Shown here: piece by piece, positions 22,988-30,581 of the stretch
How positions within the stretch are numbered: position 1 is the first letter of the stretch
How the letters are laid out: every line of letters starts with the position of its first letter
Source of the DNA: an uncultured Bacteroides sp.
Lineage (GTDB): Bacteria; Bacteroidota; Bacteroidia; Bacteroidales; Bacteroidaceae
Assembly: GCA_900766005.1 (NCBI GenBank)
Contig: CAAFTU010000022.1
Coordinates: 1-33,464, forward strand
DNA length: 33,464 bases
Direction: 5' to 3'
The notes under the pieces: generated by a model
What the model saw: the letters and a program-made list of their open reading frames with translations, nothing else
Told to the model about the DNA's origin: nothing
The model's database searches: none
Program-made: the position numbers and the translations under genes

Positions 22988-23341
22988 ATGATGATTGAAG
23001 TGTTGAAGTCGAAGATTCACTGTGCACGCGTCACGGAGGCAAATTTGAACTACATGGGTAGTATCACCATTGATGAAGACCTGATGAACGCTGCCAACAT
23101 GATTGCCGGTGAAAAAGTTGCGATTGTTGACAACAACAACGGAGAACGCTTTGAAACCTACATTATCAAGGGCGAGCGCGGTTCTGGCAAGATTTGTCTG
23201 AACGGTGCAGCGGCACGTAAAGTGCAGCCGGATGATATTGTCATTATCATGTCGTATGCGTTGATGGATTTTGAAGAAGCCAAGTCGTTTAAACCGACCG
23301 TCATTTTCCCCGATCCGGCGACCAACCAGGTAGTGAAGTAA
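22988..23341 (+). CDS. panD: Aspartate 1-decarboxylase (proenzyme)
   Basis: Produces beta-alanine from aspartate for pantothenate synthesis. The 117-residue proenzyme is self-cleaved at Gly24-Ser25 (YMGSITID) to create the pyruvoyl cofactor. The family signatures LKSKIHCARVT, GEKVAIVDNNNGERFETY, the catalytic-region GERGSGKICLNGAAAR and DIVIIMSYA are all present. ATG codons at 22988 and 22991 are both possible; the first was used. It lies downstream of panC and ends in a strong terminator. Confidence 0.97.
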   Translation: MMIEVLKSKIHCARVTEANLNYMGSITIDEDLMNAANMIAGEKVAIVDNNNGERFETYIIKGERGSGKICLNGAAARKVQPDDIVIIMSYALMDFEEAKSFKPTVIFPDPATNQVVK

Positions 23342-23365
23342 AAAGCACGCAGATACTTGCTGTTA

Positions 23366-23410
23366 AAAGAAATCCCCGTTTGCCCATGAGGCACAACGGG
23401 GATTTCTTTT
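23366..23410. terminator. Terminator between panD and the NfnAB-like gene
   Basis: AAAGAAATCCCCGTT (23366-23380) and AACGGGGATTTCTTT (23395-23409) pair perfectly over 15 bases with a 14-base loop that can extend by TGCC/GGCA. T-rich sequence follows on the plus strand. It ends panD and could also serve the convergent minus-strand gene that stops at 23493. Confidence 0.9.
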
Positions 23411-23492
23411 TTTCATTTCTTTGTCCGGGCTTTCTCAGGATGCTTTCATGCAAGGCATTTTAGCTTGTCAGCCCGGCGTTTCGCAAGCTCTG

Positions 23493-25790
23493 TTATTGAG
23501 CTTGCGATTTCAGTTGCTCGTGCATGGATGCAGCCGCTTTTCTTCCGTCGCCCATAGCGAGGATAACTGTTGCACCGCCGCGCACGATGTCGCCTCCTGC
23601 GAAGATCATCGGGATAGACGATTCCATATTTTCGTTTACGGCAATAGTACCCTTACGTCCCAGTTCCAGACCTTTGATAGAGCTGGGTACAATCGGGTTG
23701 GGAGATACGCCGATGCTCACGATGGCCAGATCGATGTCGATGGTTTCCGTTGCTCCGGGGATAGCTACAGGACTGCGTCGTCCCGATGCATCCGGTTCGC
23801 CCAGTTCCATTTTCTGCAGCACCACCTGTTTCACACGTCCCTGTTCGTCGGCGATATACTTAATTGGATTGTGTAGAGTCAGGAATTCCACACCCTCTTC
23901 TTTGGCATGCTTCACCTCTTCCAGGCGGGCAGGCATTTCCTCTTCCGAACGGCGGTAGATAATCATGGCCCGTTCTGCACCCAAGCGTTTCGCTGTACGT
24001 ACAGAGTCCATAGCCGTATTTCCGCCGCCGATGACAGCCACGTTCTTGCCGAAGGCTACTGGGGTGTCAGAGTCTTCGCTGGCAGCGTCCATCAGGTTGA
24101 CACGAGTCAGGTACTCATTGGACGACATGATGTTGATTGAGTTTTCACCGGGGATGTTCATGAAGTTGGGCAAGCCTGCACCGGAAGCCACAAAGATACC
24201 TTTGAAACCATCTTCCTTCAAGTCTTCCACGCTGATAGTCTTGCCTACGATGCAGTCTTTAACAAACTGTACGCCCATCTGAGCCAGGTTGTCAATTTCC
24301 ACATCTACAATTTTGTTGGGCAGACGGAATTCAGGAATACCATATTTCAGTACCCCGCCAATCTCGTGGAGCGCTTCAAACACCGTTACGTCATAGCCAT
24401 ATTTTGCCATATCACCGGCAAACGACAGTCCAGCAGGTCCCGAACCGATGACAGCCACCTTGATGCCATTCTTTTCGGCAATGACCGGAGTCGAAATCTC
24501 GCCGCTTTCACGTTCATAATCGGCTGCAAAGCGTTCCAGGTAGCCGATGGCAACAGGCTTTTCATTCATTTTCAGGTGAATACATTTAGATTCACATTGT
24601 TTTTCCTGCGGACATACACGGCCGCAGACTGCAGGCAGTGCACTGGTTTCTTTCAGTGTTTTGGCCGCTTCGAGGAATTCACCCCGTTCGATGTTCTTGA
24701 TAAAGCGCGGAATATCAATGCCTACCGGACAACCTTCCGTACATCCCGGGTTGGCACAGTCGAGGCAGCGTTTAGCCTCTGTGATAGCCTGTTCTGCTGT
24801 CAGTCCCTTGTTCACCTCTTCCTTGCGGCTGTGAGAACGATATTCGGCATCAAGCTCGTTCATTTCCACACGCTGAATGGCCGTACGTTCTTTCGGTTTC
24901 ATCGATTTTCTCAATTCCACACGCCAAGCTGCGTTGCGGCTCTTCTCATCCTCTTCTTTCGTTGCTTCACAGGTATGTTCCAACTTGTGCATTTCTTCGC
25001 GTTCAATGTTTTTGAATGCACCCATGCGCTTCAGCATTTCGTCAAAGTCCACTTGGTGACCGTCGAATTCCGGACCGTCCACGCAAACGAACTTCGTCTT
25101 GCCACCTACTGTGATGCGGCATGCTCCACACATACCCGTACCGTCGACCATGATTGTATTCAGCGATACGTCTGTCGGAATTTCGTATTTTTTTGTCAGC
25201 AGGCAGACGAATTTCATCATGATAGCCGGACCGATAGCGAAACACTTGTCCACTTTCTCCCGCTTGATAACATCCTCTACACCTTCCGTTACCAAACCTT
25301 TGCGTCCATATGAACCATCGTCTGTCATGATAATGACCTCATCAGAACTTTCACGCATTTCCTTTTCCAAGATAATCAGGTCCTTGCTGCGACCCGCCAA
25401 TACCGTAATGACGCGGTTTCCGGCCGCTTTCAGTGCCTGTACGATAGGCAGCATCGGAGCCACACCGACACCACCACCGGCGCAAACCACCGTACCGAAG
25501 TTTTCGATGTGTGTAGCTTGTCCCAACGGACCTACCACGTCGGTGATATAGTCCCCTTCGTTCAATTCACAGAGTCTTGTAGATGAAAGACCCACTTCTT
25601 GCACCACCAGCGTGATTGTTCCTTTTTTGGTATCAGAACCGGCAATAGTCAGCGGCATACGTTCTCCCTTTTCACCTACGCGTACAATGACAAAGTGTCC
25701 TGCTTTGCGGGATTTGGCAATCAGAGGAGCTTCAATTTCAAATCTGAATACTTTTTCAGAAAAGCGTTCTTTTCTAATGATTTTGTTCAT
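23493..25790 (-). CDS. Fused NfnA/NfnB-like flavoprotein (annotated elsewhere as DHODH-B NAD subunit / glutamate synthase small-subunit fusion)
   Basis: A 765-residue two-part oxidoreductase. Residues 1-260 are a ferredoxin-NADP reductase-like module with FAD/NAD segments (MPLTIAGSD, VVCAGGGVGVAPMLP) and a [2Fe-2S] site with C221, C224 and C236. Residues 330-765 are a GltD-like module with two [4Fe-4S] cysteine sets (C342, C345, C350, C354; C389, C393, C399, C403), an FAD motif GSGPAGLS and a second dinucleotide motif GGGNTAMDS. In some anaerobes these modules are the separate subunits NfnA and NfnB, an electron-bifurcating NADH/ferredoxin:NADP transhydrogenase. That role is more likely here than glutamate or orotate metabolism, since no gltB-like large subunit or pyrD is nearby (inference). 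Confidence 0.85.
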   Translation of the reverse strand: MNKIIRKERFSEKVFRFEIEAPLIAKSRKAGHFVIVRVGEKGERMPLTIAGSDTKKGTITLVVQEVGLSSTRLCELNEGDYITDVVGPLGQATHIENFGTVVCAGGGVGVAPMLPIVQALKAAGNRVITVLAGRSKDLIILEKEMRESSDEVIIMTDDGSYGRKGLVTEGVEDVIKREKVDKCFAIGPAIMMKFVCLLTKKYEIPTDVSLNTIMVDGTGMCGACRITVGGKTKFVCVDGPEFDGHQVDFDEMLKRMGAFKNIEREEMHKLEHTCEATKEEDEKSRNAAWRVELRKSMKPKERTAIQRVEMNELDAEYRSHSRKEEVNKGLTAEQAITEAKRCLDCANPGCTEGCPVGIDIPRFIKNIERGEFLEAAKTLKETSALPAVCGRVCPQEKQCESKCIHLKMNEKPVAIGYLERFAADYERESGEISTPVIAEKNGIKVAVIGSGPAGLSFAGDMAKYGYDVTVFEALHEIGGVLKYGIPEFRLPNKIVDVEIDNLAQMGVQFVKDCIVGKTISVEDLKEDGFKGIFVASGAGLPNFMNIPGENSINIMSSNEYLTRVNLMDAASEDSDTPVAFGKNVAVIGGGNTAMDSVRTAKRLGAERAMIIYRRSEEEMPARLEEVKHAKEEGVEFLTLHNPIKYIADEQGRVKQVVLQKMELGEPDASGRRSPVAIPGATETIDIDLAIVSIGVSPNPIVPSSIKGLELGRKGTIAVNENMESSIPMIFAGGDIVRGGATVILAMGDGRKAAASMHEQLKSQAQ

Positions 25791-25851
25791 TATCTTATCG
25801 TTTTGTTGTTTTTTTATTACGTAGTAGCTATCAGAATGATATTTAATTCAA

Positions 25852-25859
25852 CAAAGATA
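25852..25859 (-). promoter_or_regulatory. -7 box for the NfnAB-like gene
   Basis: TATCTTTG on the minus strand matches TAnnTTTG and lies about 60 bases before the ATG at 25790, just after the serS terminator. No clear -33 TTTG. Confidence 0.5.
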
Positions 25860-25881
25860 CGGCTATTTTGCGAATTATTAA

Positions 25882-25918
25882 AAAGAAAAGCCACTCTTTT
25901 GCGGAGTGGCTTTTCTTT
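25882..25918 (-). terminator. Terminator after serS
   Basis: AAAGAAAAGCCACTC (25882-25896) and GAGTGGCTTTTCTTT (25904-25918) pair over 15 bases with a 7-base loop. It lies 13 bases after the serS stop on the minus strand and separates serS from the NfnAB-like gene. Confidence 0.9.
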
Positions 25919-25931
25919 CGTTATCAATTGA

Positions 25932-27206
25932 TTAGTCGATCAGGTCGAAACCGCAATAGGGAACCAGTGCCTTCGGTATTCTGATGCCTTCAGGCGTTTG
26001 GTTGTTTTCGAGCAGAGCAGCCACGATGCGGGGCAGCGCCAGGGCCGAACCGTTCAGTGTGTGGCAAAGTTCTGTCTTCTTGTTGGCATTGCGGTAGCGG
26101 CATTTCAGGCGGTTGGCCTGATAAGTGTCGAAATTGGATACAGAACTTACTTCCAGCCAGCGTTTCTGAGCTTCCGAATATACCTCGAAGTCGAAGCACA
26201 ACGCAGCTGTGAAGCTCATGTCACCTCCGCAAAGGCGAAGAATGCGGTAGGGGAGTTCCAGCTTTTGCAGCAGACCTTCCACGTGATCGAGCATTTCCTT
26301 ATGAGATTCTTTGGAGTGTTCCGGTGTATCGATGCGCACCAGTTCTACTTTAGAGAATTCGTGCAGGCGGTTCAAGCCACGTACATCCTTACCGTATGAA
26401 CCCGCTTCACGACGGAAACACTGTGTGTAGGCACAGTTCTTGATAGGCAACTGCTTTTCTTCCAGGATGACATCACGGTAGATGTTGGTCACCGGCACTT
26501 CAGCAGTCGGAATCAAGTACAGGTCGTCCACTTCGCAGTGATACATCTGTCCTTCTTTGTCGGGCAGCTGGCCTGTGCCGTAGCCTGAAGCAGCATTCAC
26601 TACTGTGGGCGGCATGATTTCCGTGTAGCCTGATTTGCGGGCTTCGTCTAGGAAGAAATTAATCAAGGCGCGTTGAAGCTGTGCACCCTTTCCTTTGTAT
26701 ACCGGGAATCCCGCACCGGTGATTTTCACACCCAGGTCAAAATCGATCAAGTCATATTTCTTGGCCAGTTCCCAGTGGGGGAGTGCATCCTTGGGAAGTT
26801 CCGTTTCCATGCCTCCCATTTTTTCAACCACGTTGTCGTCAGCGCCTACACCTTCGGGAACTTCATCATACGGAATGTTGGGAACAGTATAAAGGATGTT
26901 TTGCATGTCGGTAGCTGCCTGTGTCATAACAGCATCCAGCTCCTTGTTAACTTCCTTCAGTTCGGCAACGCGGTTGCGTGCAGATTCCGCTTCTTCTTTT
27001 TTGCCTTCTTTCATCAGCTGTCCGATGGTGCGTGAGAGGGAGTTGACTTCCGCCAGATTTTTATCTAGTTGATTCTGAGTGTTGCGTCTCGTGTCGTTCA
27101 GAGCAATGACTTGCTCAATGGTTTCTTTGGCATTTTTGAAATGCTTCTTTTCCAGACCGCGGAGCACCGCGTCTGTATTTTCAGTGATTTGTTTAATGGT
27201 AAGCAT
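25932..27206 (-). CDS. serS: Seryl-tRNA synthetase
   Basis: Class II aminoacyl-tRNA synthetase that charges tRNA-Ser (and tRNA-Sec where present) with serine. The 424-residue protein has the family length. The N-terminal antiparallel coiled coil covers about residues 25-105 and binds the tRNA long arm. Motif 2 is in CFRREAGSYGKDVRGLNRLHEFSKVEL and motif 3 in NNQTPEGIRIPKALVPY near the C-terminus. The start at 27206 (MLTIKQI) is the family start. It has its own -7 box and terminator. Confidence 0.97.
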   Translation of the reverse strand: MLTIKQITENTDAVLRGLEKKHFKNAKETIEQVIALNDTRRNTQNQLDKNLAEVNSLSRTIGQLMKEGKKEEAESARNRVAELKEVNKELDAVMTQAATDMQNILYTVPNIPYDEVPEGVGADDNVVEKMGGMETELPKDALPHWELAKKYDLIDFDLGVKITGAGFPVYKGKGAQLQRALINFFLDEARKSGYTEIMPPTVVNAASGYGTGQLPDKEGQMYHCEVDDLYLIPTAEVPVTNIYRDVILEEKQLPIKNCAYTQCFRREAGSYGKDVRGLNRLHEFSKVELVRIDTPEHSKESHKEMLDHVEGLLQKLELPYRILRLCGGDMSFTAALCFDFEVYSEAQKRWLEVSSVSNFDTYQANRLKCRYRNANKKTELCHTLNGSALALPRIVAALLENNQTPEGIRIPKALVPYCGFDLID

Positions 27207-27242
27207 ATCTATACTTTTTATATAACTATCGTTTAATCAATG

Positions 27243-27250
27243 CAAAGATA
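27243..27250 (-). promoter_or_regulatory. -7 box for serS
   Basis: TATCTTTG on the minus strand lies 36 bases before the serS ATG. A TTGG at 27270-27267 is a poor -33 candidate with 16-base spacing. Confidence 0.5.
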
Positions 27251-27290
27251 AGGAAAAAACGGACAACCAAGCAATGAAAAAAGAGATAAA

Positions 27291-27334
27291 AAAGAAAGGG
27301 AAATATAATCTGCAGATTACATTTCCCTTTTCTT
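27291..27334 (-). terminator. Terminator after rpmA
   Basis: The arms 27291-27310 and 27315-27334 form a long, nearly perfect AT-rich stem with a TGCA loop, one mismatch and one extra T. On the minus strand the stem leads into T-rich sequence. It lies 16 bases after the rpmA stop. Confidence 0.85.
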
Positions 27335-27349
27335 TTATTCTTTTTGCAA

Positions 27350-27613
27350 TTATGCTTCAGTTGCAGGAACTACAGAAACATATCTTCTGTCTTCTCTTCC
27401 TACTTTGAACTTAACTGTACCATCTACTAAAGCGAAAAGAGTGTGGTCTTTACCCATGCCGATGTTTTCACCCGGGTGGAATTCAGTACCTCTTTGACGA
27501 ACGATGATGTTACCTGCTTTGCAAGCTTCGCCACCAAATATCTTAACGCCTAATCTCTTACTTTGTGATTCGCGGCCGTTCTTAGAACTACCGACACCTT
27601 TCTTATGTGCCAT
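27350..27613 (-). CDS. rpmA: 50S ribosomal protein L27
   Basis: An 87-residue basic ribosomal protein whose N-terminus reaches the peptidyl-transferase centre. The sequence MAHKKGVGSSKNGRES and RLGVKIFGGEACKAGNIIVRQRGT matches the family. The N-terminus begins directly with MAHKKG, without the cleavable extension found in some Firmicutes. It follows rplU by 23 bases, the usual rplU-rpmA operon. Confidence 0.98.
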   Translation of the reverse strand: MAHKKGVGSSKNGRESQSKRLGVKIFGGEACKAGNIIVRQRGTEFHPGENIGMGKDHTLFALVDGTVKFKVGREDRRYVSVVPATEA

Positions 27614-27636
27614 TTCTTCTTACTTTTTTAAATTGA

Positions 27637-27954
27637 TTAAGCTACTACTTCTGTGATTGTTAACTCAGTAAACTGTTGACGGTGACCGTTCAATTTTCTG
27701 TAACCTTTTCTTCTTTTCTTGTGGAAAACAAGAACTTTGTCACCCTTAACCAGATTTGAAACAACTTGGCAAACCACTTTAGCGCCTTCTACTACAGGAG
27801 CACCTACTGTGATGTTACCATCTTTGTCTACCAAAAGAACTTTTTCAAATTCTACTGTTGCGCCGTTTTCTGCACCTTGGATGTGGTGAACGAACAACTT
27901 CTTGCCAGCTTCTGCTTTGAATTGCTGACCGTTAATTTCTACAATTGCGTACAT
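27637..27954 (-). CDS. rplU: 50S ribosomal protein L21
   Basis: A 105-residue ribosomal protein that binds 23S rRNA. Family signatures include MYAIVEINGQQFKAEAGKKLFV, VLLVDKDGNITVGAPVVEGAKV and the basic KVLVFHKKRRKGYRKLNGHRQ near the C-terminus. It heads an rplU-rpmA operon with a two-part promoter at 28044-28075 and a leader of about 90 bases. A short hairpin abuts the start codon. Confidence 0.98.
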   Translation of the reverse strand: MYAIVEINGQQFKAEAGKKLFVHHIQGAENGATVEFEKVLLVDKDGNITVGAPVVEGAKVVCQVVSNLVKGDKVLVFHKKRRKGYRKLNGHRQQFTELTITEVVA

Positions 27955-27973
27955 CTTATAAATAATGTATAAG
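27955..27973 (-). promoter_or_regulatory. Hairpin abutting the rplU start codon
   Basis: On the minus-strand mRNA, CTTATA (27973-27968) pairs with TATAAG (27960-27955) around a 7-base loop, and the second arm touches the ATG. It could mask the ribosome-binding region, as in autoregulated ribosomal-protein leaders. It is short and AT-rich, so support is limited. Confidence 0.35.
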
Positions 27974-28043
27974 TTAGCTCCGTCGGGTGGTCTTTAATCA
28001 CTTAGAGAACACTTAATTTAACCCGTTTCGGAATAATCGGGCA

Positions 28044-28075
28044 CAAAATTACTACTTTTATTTATTCTTGCCAAA
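28044..28075 (-). promoter_or_regulatory. Promoter of rplU-rpmA
   Basis: On the minus strand TTTG (28075-28072), a 20-base spacer and TAATTTTG (28051-28044) make a good two-part Bacteroides promoter. Confidence 0.7.
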
Positions 28076-28199
28076 TGTTTCCCTCTCTTTTTTAGCTATT
28101 TTTATCTGATAATAAGGCTGGTCGATGAATTAGCCACTAATTTTGTTATTTTAAATGATATCCAAGTAGGCCCGATGTCGCTCTTTTTTCATTTTTCAT

Positions 28200-28207
28200 T
28201 ATCTTTG
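28200..28207 (+). promoter_or_regulatory. -7 box for the second guaA-like gene
   Basis: TATCTTTG matches TAnnTTTG and lies 61 bases upstream of the ATG at 28269. A clear -33 TTTG is missing. Confidence 0.5.
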
Positions 28208-28268
28208 CACGCAAATTAGCGAACAATAAACAAAACAATACACTAACTTTTTTAAAAATCCAAATCAG

Positions 28269-29576
28269 ATGAAGCAGGATATGATTGTCATTCTTGACCT
28301 CGGTAGTCATGAGAATACGGTGGTGGCTCGCGCTATCCGTGCATTAGGTGTATATAGTGAGATTTACCCTCACGATATCACAGTGGAAGAACTGAAGGCA
28401 TTGCCCAATGTGAAGGGTGTTATTATCAACGGGGGACCGAACAACGTTATCGACGGTGTGGAAATCGACGTAAATCCGGGTATTTATGAGCTGGGTATTC
28501 CTGTAATGGCTGCCGGACATGATAAGGCTACTTGCGATGTGAAGCTGGCTGCCTTTACCGATGATATGGAAGCTGTGAAGGATGCTGTGAAGTCGTTTGT
28601 GCTCGACACTTGCAAGGCCGATACCAACTGGAACATGAAGAATTTCGTAGCCGACCAGATTGAACTCGTTCGCCGTCAGGTTGGTGATAAGAAAGTGTTG
28701 TTGGCTCTGTCGGGTGGTGTAGACAGCTCTGTAGTGGCTGCTTTGCTGCTGAAGGCTATCGGTGATAATTTGGTATGTGTGCATGTCAATCATGGTCTGA
28801 TGCGTAAGGGTGAGTCGGAAGACGTAGTAGAAGTGTTCCGCAACCAGCTGAATGCAAACCTGATTTACTGTGATGTAACTGAACGTTTCTTGACCAAACT
28901 GGCTGGAGTGGCCGATCCGGAACAGAAACGCAAGATTATCGGCGGTGAGTTTATCCGTGTATTTGAAGAAGAAGCACGCAAGCTGAACGGTATCGACTTC
29001 TTGGGTCAGGGCACTATCTATCCGGATATCGTGGAAAGCGGTACAAAGACTGCCAAGATGGTGAAATCACACCACAATGTAGGTGGTCTGCCCGAAGACT
29101 TACAGTTTGAACTGGTAGAGCCTTTGCGTCAGCTGTTCAAGGATGAAGTACGTGCTTGCGGTCTGGAACTGGGTTTGCCGTATGAAATGGTTTACCGTCA
29201 GCCGTTCCCGGGTCCCGGTTTGGGCGTGCGCTGCTTAGGTGCCATCACACGCGACCGTTTGGAAGCTGTGCGTGAATCGGATGCTATTTTGCGCGAAGAA
29301 TTCCAGAAGGCAGGACTCGATAAGAAAGTTTGGCAGTATTTCACTGTGGTGCCCGATTTCAAGTCAGTTGGTGTACGTGACAATGCCCGTTCGTTCGACT
29401 GGCCAGTCATTATCCGTGCCGTGAACACAGTTGATGCTATGACAGCTACTATCGAACCGTTGGATTGGCCTGTCTTGATGAAGATTACTGACCGTATTCT
29501 AAAAGAAGTGAAGAATGTCAATCGTGTTTGCTACGACCTGTCTCCGAAGCCAAATGCAACCATTGAATGGGAATAA
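28269..29576 (+). CDS. GMP synthase paralogue lacking a functional glutaminase site
   Basis: A 435-residue relative of GuaA. The ATP-pyrophosphatase domain is intact, with PP-loop SGGVDSS at 148-154, the HHNVGGLPE lid, PFPGPGLGVR, and a C-terminal domain ending KPNATIEWE. The N-terminal amidotransferase domain is about 73 residues shorter than in the complete GuaA at 10999-12522. Where that protein has GIC(79)YG, this one reads AAGHD with Gly at the Cys position. The segment bearing the His and Glu of the triad is absent. It would therefore be expected to use free ammonia, or a partner glutaminase, or to act on a different substrate. It has its own -7 box and terminator. The frame is open and clean, not a decaying pseudogene. 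Confidence 0.9.
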   Translation: MKQDMIVILDLGSHENTVVARAIRALGVYSEIYPHDITVEELKALPNVKGVIINGGPNNVIDGVEIDVNPGIYELGIPVMAAGHDKATCDVKLAAFTDDMEAVKDAVKSFVLDTCKADTNWNMKNFVADQIELVRRQVGDKKVLLALSGGVDSSVVAALLLKAIGDNLVCVHVNHGLMRKGESEDVVEVFRNQLNANLIYCDVTERFLTKLAGVADPEQKRKIIGGEFIRVFEEEARKLNGIDFLGQGTIYPDIVESGTKTAKMVKSHHNVGGLPEDLQFELVEPLRQLFKDEVRACGLELGLPYEMVYRQPFPGPGLGVRCLGAITRDRLEAVRESDAILREEFQKAGLDKKVWQYFTVVPDFKSVGVRDNARSFDWPVIIRAVNTVDAMTATIEPLDWPVLMKITDRILKEVKNVNRVCYDLSPKPNATIEWE

Positions 29577-29643
29577 GATTGGATTCGCATGTGGTGGCAT
29601 CTCCTTTCTGGCTTAGAGAGAAGGTGCAGCCATGACAAAATAG

Positions 29644-29689
29644 AAAAAAACACCCCTGCCACAGATAACTGAGGCAGGGGTGTTTTTTT
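29644..29689. terminator. Bidirectional terminator after the second guaA-like gene
   Basis: AAAAAAACACCCCTGCC (29644-29660) and GGCAGGGGTGTTTTTTT (29673-29689) pair perfectly over 17 bases with a 12-base loop. A and T runs on both sides suit both the plus-strand guaA-like gene and the minus-strand sigma factor gene, which stops at 29719. Confidence 0.92.
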
Positions 29690-29718
29690 GATCAAAAGCG
29701 CGTTTTGATATTCTCTTT

Positions 29719-30282
29719 TTATTTGCTTTGCATCAGTAGCATAATCAGCGGCAGGAAGTCTTTCAATTCCACCCGTAGCTGCTTCAGTGTCTGTCCGATA
29801 CGGTAATTCACCGTTTGCGGTGAAATGTTCAGCTTAAGTGCAATCTCCTTGTGGGTGAGGTGCTGCTTGCGGTTCATTTCAAATACCTGCCGGAACTCAG
29901 CCGGAACTTTCGACATCGCCTGGTGGTAGGCAACCATAATTTCTCGGTTGAGGAAGGTGTCAGGGTCCTCAAACTCTTCTTCAAATGCATCAATAATTTC
30001 CTGGTGCACTCTCCGTTTGATGTCGTCGTGTGTGAGCAGGTTTAGTGATTTATTTTTGACTGTGGTAAACAGCAAGCTTTTCAAAGACAACTCCGGATTA
30101 ATCTTATCCTTGTTTTCCCATAGCCACAACATGGTGTCTTGCACTATTTCTTCGGCTTCGGCAAAAGAGACGAATTGAGCGCTGAAAGCACACAGCCCCT
30201 TGTAATAAAATCTGTACAGCTTTTCAAAAGCTTCCTGGTTGCCAGATTTCAAAGTCTGAATAGTATAAGCGAGATTATCCAT
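29719..30282 (-). CDS. ECF RNA polymerase sigma factor (Bacteroidetes family)
   Basis: A 187-residue sigma-70 family factor with only regions 2 and 4. Region 2 (AFEKLYRFYYKGLCAFSAQFV, then AEEIVQDTMLWLWENKD) recognises the -10 element and binds core polymerase. Region 4 (LTHKEIALKLNISPQTVNYRIGQTLKQLR) is the helix-turn-helix. This type in Bacteroides is usually controlled by a FecR-like anti-sigma factor at the membrane and drives SusC/SusD nutrient loci. Here a FecR gene lies next to it but points the other way. A two-part housekeeping promoter precedes it. Confidence 0.94.
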   Translation of the reverse strand: MDNLAYTIQTLKSGNQEAFEKLYRFYYKGLCAFSAQFVSFAEAEEIVQDTMLWLWENKDKINPELSLKSLLFTTVKNKSLNLLTHDDIKRRVHQEIIDAFEEEFEDPDTFLNREIMVAYHQAMSKVPAEFRQVFEMNRKQHLTHKEIALKLNISPQTVNYRIGQTLKQLRVELKDFLPLIMLLMQSK

Positions 30283-30301
30283 TAGTTTTTTTATAAGAAG
30301 A

Positions 30302-30331
30302 CAAATTTAGTCATTTTTTTTGTTATTCAAA
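30302..30331 (-). promoter_or_regulatory. Promoter of the ECF sigma gene
   Basis: On the minus strand TTTG (30331-30328), an 18-base spacer and TAAATTTG (30309-30302), 19 bases before the ATG. Confidence 0.65.
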
Positions 30332-30497
30332 ACGTTTGCTCCCTTCGACTTATAGATTTTTACAGTTTGTGGTGCAGGATTGTTCTTGCATTCTTGTTTT
30401 CGAGTGAAACAGGCTGTTTTTTTCCAAGTACTGTTATCGGTGTGTTTATCTTCGTGAATAAATATTCGTTTATCATATTTATTACTTTTTTTATTAG

Positions 30498-30505
30498 TAT
30501 ATTTG
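30498..30505 (+). promoter_or_regulatory. -7 box for the FecR gene
   Basis: TATATTTG matches TAnnTTTG and lies 76 bases before the chosen start at 30582. The -33 position has only a weak TTTA. Confidence 0.45.
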
Positions 30506-30581
30506 GTCGCTCATTTGTATTTATATTAAAGCGTATCTTAAGATTCAGGTGAGAGATGCGTTGGTTAAGGAATATTTTAAC

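Larger units (their letters stand above)
27955..28268. other. Divergent intergenic region between rplU and the second guaA-like gene
   Basis: 314 bases with no gene. It holds the rplU leader and promoter on the minus strand and a -7 box on the plus strand for the second GMP synthase-like gene. The middle, about 28080-28190, is AT-rich and shows no repeat or hairpin that I can support. Confidence 0.6.
30283..30581. other. Divergent promoter region between ECF sigma and FecR genes
   Basis: 299 bases, AT-rich. It carries a promoter for the sigma gene (30302-30331) and a -7 box for fecR (30498-30505). The middle, 30340-30480, shows no gene and no clear repeat. It would be the natural site for any autoregulation by the sigma factor. 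Confidence 0.55.
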
